In this document: one piece after another, positions 53,123 to 62,583 of the stretch
How positions within the stretch are numbered: the stretch's first letter is position 1
How the letters are laid out: each line of letters opens with the position of its first letter
Assembly (NCBI RefSeq): GCF_019711195.1
Contig: NZ_CP081299.1
Location: forward strand, 2,480,001-2,544,000
DNA length: 64,000 nucleotides
Origin: Dyadobacter sp. NIV53
GTDB taxonomy: Bacteria > Bacteroidota > Bacteroidia > Cytophagales > Spirosomataceae
Reading direction: 5' to 3'
The notes under the pieces: model-generated
Seen by the model: the letters and a program-made list of their open reading frames with translations, nothing else
Told to the model about the DNA's origin: nothing
The model's database searches: none
Position numbers and translations under genes: made by a program

Positions 53123-55540
53123 CTACTCGCTTCGTAAACTTTTTACCGGGTTCATTAATGCGGCTTTTATGCTTTGAAAACTGACTGTTAACAGCGCGAT
53201 CCCAACTGCTAATAAACCAGCCAGGGCAAATATCCACCACTGAATGTGAATCTTGTAAGCAAAGTCTTTCAGCCATTGGTCCATTCCGTACCATGCAATT
53301 GGTGTGGCTATGACTATGGCGACGATTATCAATTTTAAGAAATCCTGTGATAGCAAAGCCACAATGCTCATGACCGAAGCGCCCAACACTTTACGAACAC
53401 CAATTTCCTTGGTTCTTTGAATGGTAGTGAAAGTCGCCAGACCAAACAACCCCAAACAGGCAATCATTACGCCTAGACTTGCGAATATGCCAAACAGTTC
53501 TCCAATGCGCTTTTCGGATTCGTACATTTTGTTAAAACGTTCGTCGAGAAATGAATAAGAAAAAGGGATATCGGTTTGCGCTTTCCATTTTTCCCCAAGG
53601 GTTTTGAGGAAATCCGGAATGTCACTGGACGTTATTCGCAGGGCAATTTGGTAGCGATCGCCTCCATAATACATGATCAATGGAGCAATATGCTGGTGCA
53701 TGGATTCGAAGTGAAAGTCTTTTGTAACACCAACTACCGTATACGTACGTTTGCTGCCTTCACTTCCGTTACCAATAGTAGATATTCGTTGCCCGATCGG
53801 TTTTTTCCAGCCAAACTGCTTCACTGCTGCTTCGTTTACAAGTACAGCTGCACTGTCAGACGAAAAGGTTTTTGAAAAATTCCTCCCCAACGATAGCGCT
53901 ATACCCAAAGTGGAAAGATAATTTTCATCGATACTGTATGTTCTCAATCGAAATGGGCTCACTTGATCAGGAATACTTTCAGCTTTGAAACCGTCATTAC
54001 CACTATTCGAACTGCCTGCCGGCATGTAACCCGCAAAACTTGTCGCATTTACTTGTGACATCTTTTCGATTTCTTCCTTAAAAGCATTTAGCTTGTCTCC
54101 AATTATATAGGTGTCGTGCAGAATAATAACTTTGTCTTTATCAAAACCTACTTTTTTATTTTGGATAAACCTGAGTTGCTGAGACACGATAATCGTTGAG
54201 ATAATCATTCCAATTGAGACCACAAATTGAACCGTAACTAAGGAATTCCTCAACCAACCGCTTTTCATCCCGATTTGCAAACTGCCTTTAAGCATACTGA
54301 TTGGCTTAAAAGAAGATAGAAAAAAGGCAGGATAACTGCCCGCCGCCAGTCCAATCAGCAGGCAACCCACGATGGTGTACGAGATCATTTTAAAATTGAA
54401 GACCGCCCGGATATCAAACTGTTTGCCTGCCAATTCATTGAAGCCCGGCAAAACCAACAACACAATAGCACAAGCCACGGTGAGGGCCAGGAAGGTTAAC
54501 AATACGGATTCTGCCAAAAACTGACGGATTAATTGCTGTTGTAACGAACCTAGCACTTTACGGACGCCAACTTCTTTTGCGCGGTTGGCCGATCCGGCTG
54601 TGGAGAGGTTCATAAAATTGATACAGGCAATCAGCAATATAAAAAGAGCGATTACTGAGAATACATAGACATATTTCACATCACCATTTGATTCCAGTTC
54701 ATTTTCCAGATTGGAACGTAAATGAATATCGGTAAGAGGCTGAAATTTCAAACCGAACGAATCTCCTTTTCGCAAATATTCCTCCAGGCTTATTCCTAAA
54801 AACTCCTGAATCTCAGGGCCAATGTATTTCCTTATTATTTGTTGGTTTTGAGCAGCCAGTTTTTCAACAGGATATCCTTCCCGAAGTAAAATATACGTAT
54901 GTGCTCCGCTGGACAGCCATTTTTCTCCAAGTTTTTTTGATTTTAGAGATACAAAAAAATCGTAATGAAAATGCGAATTTGAGGGGATATCCCCACAAAC
55001 ACCGGTGATTCGGAACAAGCCGCGCGTTCCCATCTCAAGGCTTTTGCCAACCGGATCAGCGGCTCCGAAATATTTCCGTGCCATGCTTTCCGTAAGTACC
55101 AGCGTATTTGGTTCTGTAAGCGCTGTTTTTGGATCACCTTTTAACAATGGTATCGAAAAAATTCTAAGAAAATTTGAATCAGCGAATACCACCCTGTCTT
55201 CCTTAAATTTTTCCTGCCCATTCTTTACCACATAGGAACCTTCCTGCGATATCCGGGTGTACGCTTCCACGCCAGGATAGTCGTTCGCTATGGCGGGACC
55301 AGCAGGTGCAGGGGCTCCTGCAATATTAATTTCCTTGCCGCCAATTCTTCCATGAAATGTTATGCGGAAGATCCGGCTGGCATTTTTATTGAATTTGTCA
55401 TAACTCAATTCATGCCGCACAAAAAGCATAATGAGCATACAAGTAGCCAGTCCAACGCCTAAGCCGACAATGTTGATCATCGTAAAGGCTTTTTTTCTCC
55501 AGATGTTTCTGACCGCTATTTTTATGTAGTTTTTTAACAT
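53123..55540 (-). CDS. FtsX/MacB-type ABC permease P10 (group B)
   Basis: 805 residues, starting MLKNYIKIAVRNIWRKK. Coupling motifs are SANRAKEVGVRKVLGS (the GSAN is unique in the array) and RTKEIGVRKVLGAS, the latter preceded by TTIQ, similar to P13 (STMQ). The tail is NPVKSLRSE. The first domain ends LTDIHLRSNLENE. The second domain carries a GNGSEGSKRTY loop. P10 and P13 appear to be the closest pair within group B in the C-terminal half. Confidence 0.9.
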   Translation of the reverse strand: MLKNYIKIAVRNIWRKKAFTMINIVGLGVGLATCMLIMLFVRHELSYDKFNKNASRIFRITFHGRIGGKEINIAGAPAPAGPAIANDYPGVEAYTRISQEGSYVVKNGQEKFKEDRVVFADSNFLRIFSIPLLKGDPKTALTEPNTLVLTESMARKYFGAADPVGKSLEMGTRGLFRITGVCGDIPSNSHFHYDFFVSLKSKKLGEKWLSSGAHTYILLREGYPVEKLAAQNQQIIRKYIGPEIQEFLGISLEEYLRKGDSFGLKFQPLTDIHLRSNLENELESNGDVKYVYVFSVIALFILLIACINFMNLSTAGSANRAKEVGVRKVLGSLQQQLIRQFLAESVLLTFLALTVACAIVLLVLPGFNELAGKQFDIRAVFNFKMISYTIVGCLLIGLAAGSYPAFFLSSFKPISMLKGSLQIGMKSGWLRNSLVTVQFVVSIGMIISTIIVSQQLRFIQNKKVGFDKDKVIILHDTYIIGDKLNAFKEEIEKMSQVNATSFAGYMPAGSSNSGNDGFKAESIPDQVSPFRLRTYSIDENYLSTLGIALSLGRNFSKTFSSDSAAVLVNEAAVKQFGWKKPIGQRISTIGNGSEGSKRTYTVVGVTKDFHFESMHQHIAPLIMYYGGDRYQIALRITSSDIPDFLKTLGEKWKAQTDIPFSYSFLDERFNKMYESEKRIGELFGIFASLGVMIACLGLFGLATFTTIQRTKEIGVRKVLGASVMSIVALLSQDFLKLIIVAIVIATPIAWYGMDQWLKDFAYKIHIQWWIFALAGLLAVGIALLTVSFQSIKAALMNPVKSLRSE

Positions 55541-55550
55541 AACAAGAATA

Positions 55551-55618
55551 GGTTAAAAGGTTAAAGGTTAACTGTTAACGATTCGGCTTTTAACCTTTTA
55601 GCCGTTAACCGTTAACCG
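55551..55618. repeat. GGTTAA word-repeat array with inverted partner, P11-P10
   Basis: AGGTTAAAAGGTTAAAGGTT opens the array, then TTAACCTTTTAGCCGTTAACC forms the opposite arm around TTCGGC. A long AT-rich hairpin. Confidence 0.8.
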
Positions 55619-55638
55619 CATCGGCGGCCCGGCCCTTT

Positions 55639-58017
55639 TCATTCCGTTTTCAAAGTTTTTACCGGGTCAAGAAGTGCAGCTTTTATTGCCTGATATCCTA
55701 CTGTAATTAATGTAAGCAGTGTAATTGCAATCCCTGAAATAATAAATACGCTTAATCCGACATCGACCCGGAATGCAAATTCGTGTAGCCACTGGTCCAT
55801 AGCCCAGCCTATCAATGGAAAGGCAATGACCATGGCGATTAATACCAGCTTGAGAAAATCTGTGGATAACAATACTGCAATATTTCCAATTGTTGCTCCC
55901 ACGACTTTACGGATACCAATTTCCTTTCTTCTTCTCTGGGCCGTAAATGCAGCCAACCCAAATAGTCCGAGGCATGAGATAAGTATGGCAAGGCCGGCAA
56001 AGTATCCTGACAAAACACTGATCCGGCGTTCGGATGCATAGAGTGCTTTATAATTCTCGTCTAAAAACTGATATTCAAAAACGTTTCCTTTATTATAGGC
56101 CTGAAACGTTTTTTCAATTTGCGGAATAGCCTGACTTTCAGCCCCTTTTTGAAGTTTGACCATAATATTGGGCATGACCGGATATACCTGGAAGAAGCAG
56201 GGCTTCACTTGTTCATAGAGTGATTCAAAATTAAAATCCTTTACAACGCCCACAATCTGCCGCTGTTGGTCCCAGAATTTCACTGTTTTCCCGATCGGAT
56301 CTTTCAGTCCCATTTTTTTTATGGCCGATTCATTAAATACGATCTCATTTCCGGCATTTGCATTATTAGAAAAACCGCGGCCTTCTTTAAATGTCATTCC
56401 GACTGTCTCAATAAAATTGTAACCTACTTCCAGATTGGCGAAATCTATATCTCTTCCGGGTGGTTTTCCGGGCCATTCAAATCCGGAAATAGAACCGTGC
56501 TCACCGGTAAGATTGTGATAATAGCTGGATGCATTTACTACGCCTGGCAAGTTTTTCACTTCATTCAGAAATGCTTCAGAAGATTTTAAACTAACTGAAT
56601 CCATTTGCATAGGAATCTCGAAATGAATAATATTCTCGCGATTATAACCCAGGTTTTTTGACTGGATGTACCTGATTTGTTTGTACACCACCAGAACAGA
56701 AACTATGAATGTCACAGAAACTGCAAATTGAAATACTACCAATCCTTTTCTGACAAAAATCTCACTGACAGACGTTTTAAGCGAACCTTTCAATGCAGAT
56801 ATAGTATTAAACCCAGAAAGATAAAAGGCCGGATAACTGCCTGCTATAAGTCCGGTTACAAAGGTGATCGCCAAAACTGATACGGTCGCTTTGATATCAA
56901 GTGCCAGACTGATATGTTTTCCAGTAATGTTATTAAATTGTGGAAGCAGGATAAGTAACAATAATATGGCAAAGACTAGTGACAAAAACGCCATCATCAC
57001 CGACTCGCTCAGATACTGGATTGCAAGCGACCGGCGATATGCTCCGATCGCTTTTTTAATACCCACTTCCTTCATCCTGCCCGATGCTTTGGCAGTGGAC
57101 AAATTCATGAAATTGATACACGCAATCACTAGGATAAACAATGCAATAATTGAGAATAGCCTCACATAAGTAATTCTTCCGCCTGCCTGTACACCATTCT
57201 CAAACTGGCCATGAAGGTATTTATCAGAATAACGGATAGCGAATAACTGTGCATCCAGATCTTTATTTCTGGAGTGCAGATAATTGCGGATTTTGGCATT
57301 AAAACGATCGGTTTCGGTGCCTTTTTTCAGAATTAAAAATGTACTTGGATCGCTGTTTCCCCAAGCCTTCATACTTGGCCTTTTTTCAACAAAAAGATCA
57401 AAATTGAACAGCAGATCAAATTGCTCGACAGCATTTGCCGGATTTTTTTCAAACACCAGTCCTATATTGTAAGTCCCGGTAAATTCTCCGTGATCCCATT
57501 TTACCGTTTGCCCGATAACATTGTTCGTGCTGTGAAATAGTTTCAGGGCCAGGTCCTGTGAAATACCAATAGTTTGGTTATCCCGAAACAGCGTTTTTGT
57601 ATCACCTTTAATAACGGGGCAGGTGAAAACATTAAAGTAATCACTTCCGATAAACTGGCCATCTGCTTTTAAATGAGTTTCATCAAATGAAACAGTTCCT
57701 TTGTTACCAAACCAGGATGCGGGCACCACCGTTACGGCATGTTCAACTTCGGGCATTTCGGCAGCCAGGGCATTAGCCAAAAGTCCCGCAGTGTGGTTAA
57801 TCGTTTTGATCCCGTTTTCACTTTTATGATTGGCCATCACCTGAAAAAGCTGATCGTCTTTTCTATTATATTTATCTACATGCAGTTCATCCTTCACCCA
57901 AAGATAAATGAGTAAAGTACAGGCCAGCCCCGTAGATAAACCAACCAGGTTGAGCAATGTAAATTGGCGCTCTTTAAGAAGATTCCGCCAGGCGATTTTG
58001 AAATAGTTACGAAACAT
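55639..58017 (-). CDS. FtsX/MacB-type ABC permease P11 (group B, divergent)
   Basis: 792 residues, starting MFRNYFKIAWRNLLKER. The coupling motifs are the most aberrant of the set: ASGRMKEVGIKKAIGA in the first half and RRKEIGIRKVVGAT, preceded by TAQR, in the second. The tail is DPVKTLKTE. The first domain ends SDKYLHGQFENG. Spacers on both sides are GGTTAA arrays. Divergence of the coupling helices may mean that it pairs with a different ATPase from the others; this is speculation from sequence. Confidence 0.9.
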   Translation of the reverse strand: MFRNYFKIAWRNLLKERQFTLLNLVGLSTGLACTLLIYLWVKDELHVDKYNRKDDQLFQVMANHKSENGIKTINHTAGLLANALAAEMPEVEHAVTVVPASWFGNKGTVSFDETHLKADGQFIGSDYFNVFTCPVIKGDTKTLFRDNQTIGISQDLALKLFHSTNNVIGQTVKWDHGEFTGTYNIGLVFEKNPANAVEQFDLLFNFDLFVEKRPSMKAWGNSDPSTFLILKKGTETDRFNAKIRNYLHSRNKDLDAQLFAIRYSDKYLHGQFENGVQAGGRITYVRLFSIIALFILVIACINFMNLSTAKASGRMKEVGIKKAIGAYRRSLAIQYLSESVMMAFLSLVFAILLLLILLPQFNNITGKHISLALDIKATVSVLAITFVTGLIAGSYPAFYLSGFNTISALKGSLKTSVSEIFVRKGLVVFQFAVSVTFIVSVLVVYKQIRYIQSKNLGYNRENIIHFEIPMQMDSVSLKSSEAFLNEVKNLPGVVNASSYYHNLTGEHGSISGFEWPGKPPGRDIDFANLEVGYNFIETVGMTFKEGRGFSNNANAGNEIVFNESAIKKMGLKDPIGKTVKFWDQQRQIVGVVKDFNFESLYEQVKPCFFQVYPVMPNIMVKLQKGAESQAIPQIEKTFQAYNKGNVFEYQFLDENYKALYASERRISVLSGYFAGLAILISCLGLFGLAAFTAQRRRKEIGIRKVVGATIGNIAVLLSTDFLKLVLIAMVIAFPLIGWAMDQWLHEFAFRVDVGLSVFIISGIAITLLTLITVGYQAIKAALLDPVKTLKTE

Positions 58018-58022
58018 AAGAA

Positions 58023-58138
58023 AAGGGTTAAGGGTGAACAGGTTAAATGGTCAGCGGGTTAATGGTTAAAAGATAACATTAAACCATCAGGCAGTTAAAT
58101 GGTGTGCATTTCCCTTTAACCGTTAACCTTTTAACCCC
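58023..58138. repeat. GGTTAA word-repeat array with inverted partner, P12-P11
   Basis: GGGTTAAGGGTGAACAGGTT and AGCGGGTTAATGGTTAAAAG on one side are mirrored by CCCTTTAACCGTTAACCTTT on the other. It is the longest of these spacers. Confidence 0.75.
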
Positions 58139-58142
58139 ATTC

Positions 58143-60539
58143 TTACTCACTGCGCAAGCTTTTCACCGGATTCATCAATGCTGCTTTGATGGCCTGGAAA
58201 CTCACGGTCAGGATTGTGACGAATAAGGCACCAAGCCCCGACAGAATAAAGATCCACCACGAAATGTCAGTCCGGTAATCGTATTTCTGCAACCAGCCAT
58301 TCATAAAATACCAGGAAACGGGTGCGGCAATGAAACATGAAACAATTACCAGCACTACAAATTCCTGCGAAAGCATTCCCCATAAACTGGCAATGGACGC
58401 GCCTAACACTTTGCGGATACCAATTTCTTTTGTCCTTTGCTCAGCCACAAATGAGGCCATTCCGAATAATCCCAAACAGCTGATAAAAATAGCCAGAACC
58501 GCAAAAAAGGAAGTCAGCTTACCAATCCGTTCTTCTTCACCAAATTTCCTTGCATACTGCTCATCGGTAAACTTGTACTCAAACGGTGCCGAAGGATTGA
58601 ATTTTTTGAAGACCGATTCAATCCTGCCTAATGCTTCTGCTGAACCTGACTGCGGATTTATTTTAATGTTAAAAACATTCGCCCAGTTATAATCCAGGAA
58701 GAAAACAGTACGGAAAGTTGGTTTATAAGGCGATTCCATGATCATATCCTTAATGACCCCGATCACTTTGTAAGGTTTCCCGTCGGCTTTAATAGTTGCT
58801 CCAACCGGGTTTTTCAGGCCCATAAATTTCGCAGCCGTTTCATTCAGGACCACACCGGAAGAGTCCGTTGAAAAAGATCTTGAAAAATCACGGCCTTCCT
58901 TAAATTGCCAGCCTACCGTTTTACCAAAATCATGTGAAACAGCCATTGTTGCAAAGTTTCCCTGAATACCCGGATCTTTTCCGTCCCATTCATAACCGTT
59001 GTTAATGGCAGCTATATAAGTTGTAGGATTAGACGATTGTGACATTTCTGTTACAGCCCCGGTTTTCAATAATTCATTTCGGATGGCTTCGTAATGCCCG
59101 TGAATATCTGGCGTGTTCATGCTTACAACAAGCAAGTTATCCCGGTTGTATCCGATCGGGCGATTTTTGGCAAACTGTATCTGGCGAAAAACTATGATCG
59201 TACCAATAATCAGAATAATGGAAATCGTAAACTGGACTACCACCATGACCTTACGTGGAGCAGCTGCAAAAGCTCCCAGTTTAATTCGGGCCAGACCAGC
59301 ACCTTTTAATACTTTAATGGGTTGAAAAGATGACAGATAAAGAGCAGGATAACTTCCCGCGATAATTCCGGTCAGCATGGTAAAACCAAGACCGGCAGCC
59401 CAGAATAAAGGCGATTGCCAGGGAAATGATATTTTTTTGTCAGCTACTTCATTAAAAACCGGAAGAGCCATAAAAACTAAAAATAAAGACAAAATAAAAG
59501 CAAGGCCTGTTACCAGCAAAGATTCACTGAAAAACTGCAAAACCAGCTGGCTGCGTAACGATCCGATGGCTTTGCGGACACCAACTTCTTTAGCACGTTT
59601 TTCACTTCGCGCCGTACTTAAATTCATAAAGTTGATACAGGCGAGCAATAATACGAAAACACCGATAATACCAAAAAGCCACACAAATTCAATATTTCCA
59701 CCGGCAACCTTCCCGTTTTTAAATTCAGAATACAATTGCCATTTACTCATGGGCTGGAGAAAAATTTCCGGTTTGAATTCCGCATCCGCCCTGCTGACTT
59801 TATTTAATTTAACGTTTTTTATTTTAGCCGAAACCTTGTCCATATCCGCATGATCGGCTATCTGGGCAAAAGTCAGGAACATATTAGCGCGCCACGGATC
59901 GGTTTTTTTCTCCGGCCAGTTTTCATTATTAATATACAGATCCCAGGGGGCTATAAAAGATAAATTTTTAAAAGCCGAGTTAAAGGGCAGATCAGCATAC
60001 ACACCGGTTACCTTTAAATCAAACTTATTGTTGATTTTCATCAGTTTATCAATCGGGTCGGTATTTCCGAAAAGGTCTTTGGCAACTGATTCCGAAAGCA
60101 TAATGGAATTCATTTCTTTCAGTCCGGAACGCGTACCTTTTATCATGTGCAAGGATAACATGTCGGTAACTCCCGGCTCAAAATAGCTGCCGTTTTTTGA
60201 TATTTTCTTGTCCCCAAAGCTAAGAATATGACCATATGCCTCAGACGACATCAATACGTGTTTAAAGTCGCTTCCGAATTTATCACGAAGCTCCTGTCCC
60301 ATCAGATAGGGTACGGAAGCCTGTGTTCCGATTACATTATTGAAAGTCTGATTTTGCCTGATAATGGCAATCCGGTCGTAATTCTCAAAAGATTTATTGA
60401 AGGAAAGTTCATCATATATCCAAAGCCCGATAAGCGTAGCAACACCCAAACCCGCAGCCAGCCCGGCAATATTGATAAAAGAATAAACCTTGTTTTTAAC
60501 AAGATTTCTCCAGGCAATTTTAAAATAGTTACTAATCAT
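58143..60539 (-). CDS. FtsX/MacB-type ABC permease P12 (group A)
   Basis: 798 residues from MISNYFKIAWRNLVKNK; the frame extends to 60611, but that leader overlaps the regulatory region and has no counterpart in paralogues. Group A marks are GLGVATLIGLWIYDELSFN and PMSKWQLYSEF. Coupling motifs are SEKRAKEVGVRKAIGS and RTKEIGIRKVLGAS (FVAEQ before it, as in P6). The linker before helix 5 reads KGAGLARIKLGAFAAAPRK. It appears to be the first gene of the P12-to-P5 block and faces a divergent cupin gene across a palindrome. Confidence 0.9.
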   Translation of the reverse strand: MISNYFKIAWRNLVKNKVYSFINIAGLAAGLGVATLIGLWIYDELSFNKSFENYDRIAIIRQNQTFNNVIGTQASVPYLMGQELRDKFGSDFKHVLMSSEAYGHILSFGDKKISKNGSYFEPGVTDMLSLHMIKGTRSGLKEMNSIMLSESVAKDLFGNTDPIDKLMKINNKFDLKVTGVYADLPFNSAFKNLSFIAPWDLYINNENWPEKKTDPWRANMFLTFAQIADHADMDKVSAKIKNVKLNKVSRADAEFKPEIFLQPMSKWQLYSEFKNGKVAGGNIEFVWLFGIIGVFVLLLACINFMNLSTARSEKRAKEVGVRKAIGSLRSQLVLQFFSESLLVTGLAFILSLFLVFMALPVFNEVADKKISFPWQSPLFWAAGLGFTMLTGIIAGSYPALYLSSFQPIKVLKGAGLARIKLGAFAAAPRKVMVVVQFTISIILIIGTIIVFRQIQFAKNRPIGYNRDNLLVVSMNTPDIHGHYEAIRNELLKTGAVTEMSQSSNPTTYIAAINNGYEWDGKDPGIQGNFATMAVSHDFGKTVGWQFKEGRDFSRSFSTDSSGVVLNETAAKFMGLKNPVGATIKADGKPYKVIGVIKDMIMESPYKPTFRTVFFLDYNWANVFNIKINPQSGSAEALGRIESVFKKFNPSAPFEYKFTDEQYARKFGEEERIGKLTSFFAVLAIFISCLGLFGMASFVAEQRTKEIGIRKVLGASIASLWGMLSQEFVVLVIVSCFIAAPVSWYFMNGWLQKYDYRTDISWWIFILSGLGALFVTILTVSFQAIKAALMNPVKSLRSE

Positions 60540-60641
60540 ATCATGGCTGAAAAAAATGTGTTTCCCGGTTTTGCTGTTCAAATAGCAAGCCACGAAAAAT
60601 AAAACAATCAAGTATTTAATAATGAGTTAATTACAATAAAA

Positions 60642-60687
60642 ATACCGAACAAACAGTGTTCGCTATCGGACACTGTTTGTTCGGTAT
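60642..60687. promoter_or_regulatory. Large palindrome between divergent P12 and cupin gene
   Basis: Two 21-base arms (60642-60662 and 60667-60687), with one G-T mismatch and a four-base centre CTAT. The core of the arm is CACTGTTTGTTCGGT. It lies 103-148 bases before P12 and 106-151 before the cupin gene. No T-run follows, so an operator is more likely than a terminator. A one-arm relative occurs upstream of P4. Confidence 0.65.
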
Positions 60688-60792
60688 AGAACGGAGAGAA
60701 CAGGTTTTAAAACTTTCACCAAATGTTCCTGGGAAGGGTTTCGTATTTTTGAAAAAAATATTCCAATCTCAGTTTTAATATCAAAATAGACT

Positions 60793-61143
60793 ATGCCTTT
60801 TATAAATTATAATACCAAGAAAATAGTACAGATCTGGGATGGCATTTCGGGTACCATTGCACATTCCGAACAGGGAACTTACTGCCGGTTCACGATAGAA
60901 AACGGCACTATTTTACCCGAACACAGCCATGTACACGAGCAATGGTGCCATGTACTGGAAGGGGAACTGGAATTTAATATCAATGGAGAAAAGCAATTAC
61001 TCACGTCAGGTATGTCGGCCTTTATTCCATCCTGGGCACCACATTCTGCCAAAGCATTTACGGAATGCAAGGTTATGGATTGTTTTACGCCGGTTAGGGA
61101 AGACTTTGTTGAGTTGGAGAGGAAGCAGGTGGAATTGGAATGA
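60793..61143 (+). CDS. Single-domain cupin protein
   Basis: The 116-residue product is a small cupin with motif 1 HVHEQWCHVLEGELEFNING (G-x5-H-x-H-x4-E type, H in HSHVHEQ) and motif 2 PSWAPHSAKA. It is likely a metal-binding sensor or isomerase-like protein; substrate unknown. It is transcribed divergently from permease P12 across a shared palindrome, which makes it a candidate member of the same regulatory circuit. Confidence 0.85.
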   Translation: MPFINYNTKKIVQIWDGISGTIAHSEQGTYCRFTIENGTILPEHSHVHEQWCHVLEGELEFNINGEKQLLTSGMSAFIPSWAPHSAKAFTECKVMDCFTPVREDFVELERKQVELE

Positions 61144-61269
61144 GAATTCTTTTTATAGTCAATTTACCCAAGCACATACGAGTTTATGCTTAAATCCAAA
61201 CTTACGAAGGAAGTTGTGTAAAAGATGAAAAATAATTAAACATGGACCTGAAATGAAAAAAATTATACT

Positions 61270-61326
61270 TTATAATTAAACAGACAAATTTAAAATTAAA
61301 TTTTAAATTTGTCTGTTTAATTATAA
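61270..61326. promoter_or_regulatory. Perfect 27-base inverted repeat before the DUF4143 ATPase gene
   Basis: Arms 61270-61296 and 61300-61326 are exact complements around a three-base TAA centre, with GACAAATTTAAAAT next to the centre. The structure ends five bases before the ATG at 61332, so in RNA it would form a hairpin covering the ribosome-binding region. Confidence 0.85.
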
Positions 61327-61331
61327 TAACG

Positions 61332-62513
61332 ATGATAGAACGGTCAATTGAAAAAGAGATCATTGAAGCACTTTCGTATTTGCCATCTGTTGCAATTCTT
61401 GGGCCTCGTCAGGTTGGAAAAACAACGCTTGTGAAGCAGATTATGACAAAAATCAACAGACCAAGTATTTATCTTGATCTGGAATATTTTGCAGACAGAG
61501 ATAAACTTCGAGAACCTGACTTATATTTCCAGGAACATGAAGATAAACTTGTGATTCTGGACGAAATACAAAGAGTTCCCGACCTCTTTCCATTATTGCG
61601 TTCTATGATTGATAAGAAAAGAACGCCTGGAAGATTTATTCTGTTAGGTTCAGCTTCACCTGAATTGATCAAAGCCAGTTCGGAAACGTTAGCTGGTAGA
61701 ATATTGTATTTTGAGTTACAGCCTTTACATTATCGTGAAATTTCTCCAAATCATATAACCTATCAGCAGCATTGGATTCGGGGAGGGTTTCCAGATGCAT
61801 TACTGGCTCCTACGGAGCGAATGTCAGAACTTTGGATGCGTGGTTTTTTGCAAACTTATATTGAAAGAGATTTGGTCAATCTCGGTATGACTGCTTCACC
61901 CGAAATGATGCGAAATCTGTTGAGGATGCTAACTAATGTACATGGCGGTTTATTAAATTATTCCGATTTGGCTAATTCGCTGGACATTACGATGCCCACA
62001 TTAAAAAATCATATTAACTTTCTGGAACGGGCTTTTTTAGTTAGGAGACTTGAACCCTATTTTGTTAACATCAGTAAACGGCTGATTAAATCACCGAAAA
62101 TATTTATCCGTGATTCAGGATTATTTCATTTTCTAATCGGAATTACTGATTTGGAAGGATTATCGGGGAACATTTCGTTGCGAAATTCGTGGGAAGGATA
62201 TGTCATTCAACAGATAATTGCCAGTCTTGAACATAACGTTGAATCATACTTTTACCGTACCAAAGATCAGGCTGAAATGGATTTGGTATTGGTTAAAAAT
62301 GGTGAAGTAAAAGTAGCCATTGAAATAAAATATTCAAATAGTCCCGGTTTCAACAGAGGAAATACCGTATCTGTTGAAGATCTGGGAGCCAAAATTAATC
62401 TCATAGTCACGCCGCAAGCAGAGGATTACTGGATAAAATCAAATGTCAGGGTTTGTAATATCAATTCTGTCTGGAAGTATTTGAACGACCAGGGAGTTAT
62501 AAGAATAGATTAA
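61332..62513 (+). CDS. AAA-family ATPase with DUF4143 domain
   Basis: The 393-residue product has a P-loop GPRQVGKTT (24-32), Walker B LVILDEIQ (73-80, D77-E78), a sensor-like GSASPELIKAS, a winged-helix segment (SLDITMPTLKNHINFLERAF), and a C-terminal DUF4143 region with a nuclease-like block D-LV and VAIEIKYS. Such AAA_14/DUF4143 proteins are common, often mobile or multi-copy, and functionally undefined. It is not an ABC ATPase: no LSGGQ signature is present. It interrupts the permease array between P12 and P13 on the opposite strand. Confidence 0.88.
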   Translation: MIERSIEKEIIEALSYLPSVAILGPRQVGKTTLVKQIMTKINRPSIYLDLEYFADRDKLREPDLYFQEHEDKLVILDEIQRVPDLFPLLRSMIDKKRTPGRFILLGSASPELIKASSETLAGRILYFELQPLHYREISPNHITYQQHWIRGGFPDALLAPTERMSELWMRGFLQTYIERDLVNLGMTASPEMMRNLLRMLTNVHGGLLNYSDLANSLDITMPTLKNHINFLERAFLVRRLEPYFVNISKRLIKSPKIFIRDSGLFHFLIGITDLEGLSGNISLRNSWEGYVIQQIIASLEHNVESYFYRTKDQAEMDLVLVKNGEVKVAIEIKYSNSPGFNRGNTVSVEDLGAKINLIVTPQAEDYWIKSNVRVCNINSVWKYLNDQGVIRID

Positions 62514-62583
62514 AGTCAAATATCTTTAATCTTCTTATAACCCAATCCAATGTCTATTATATTAAATACTACAACTGTGGCCT

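Noticed and set aside
60540..60611. N-terminal extension of permease P12 (24 residues)
   Set aside because: No paralogue has it, and all start at the M-x-x-NYFKIA block; the extension lies in the divergent regulatory region.
61332..62513. DUF4143 ATPase as the missing ATPase of the permease array
   Set aside because: It has a P-loop and Walker B but no ABC signature motif, Q-loop or H-loop, and belongs to the AAA_14/DUF4143 group on the opposite strand.
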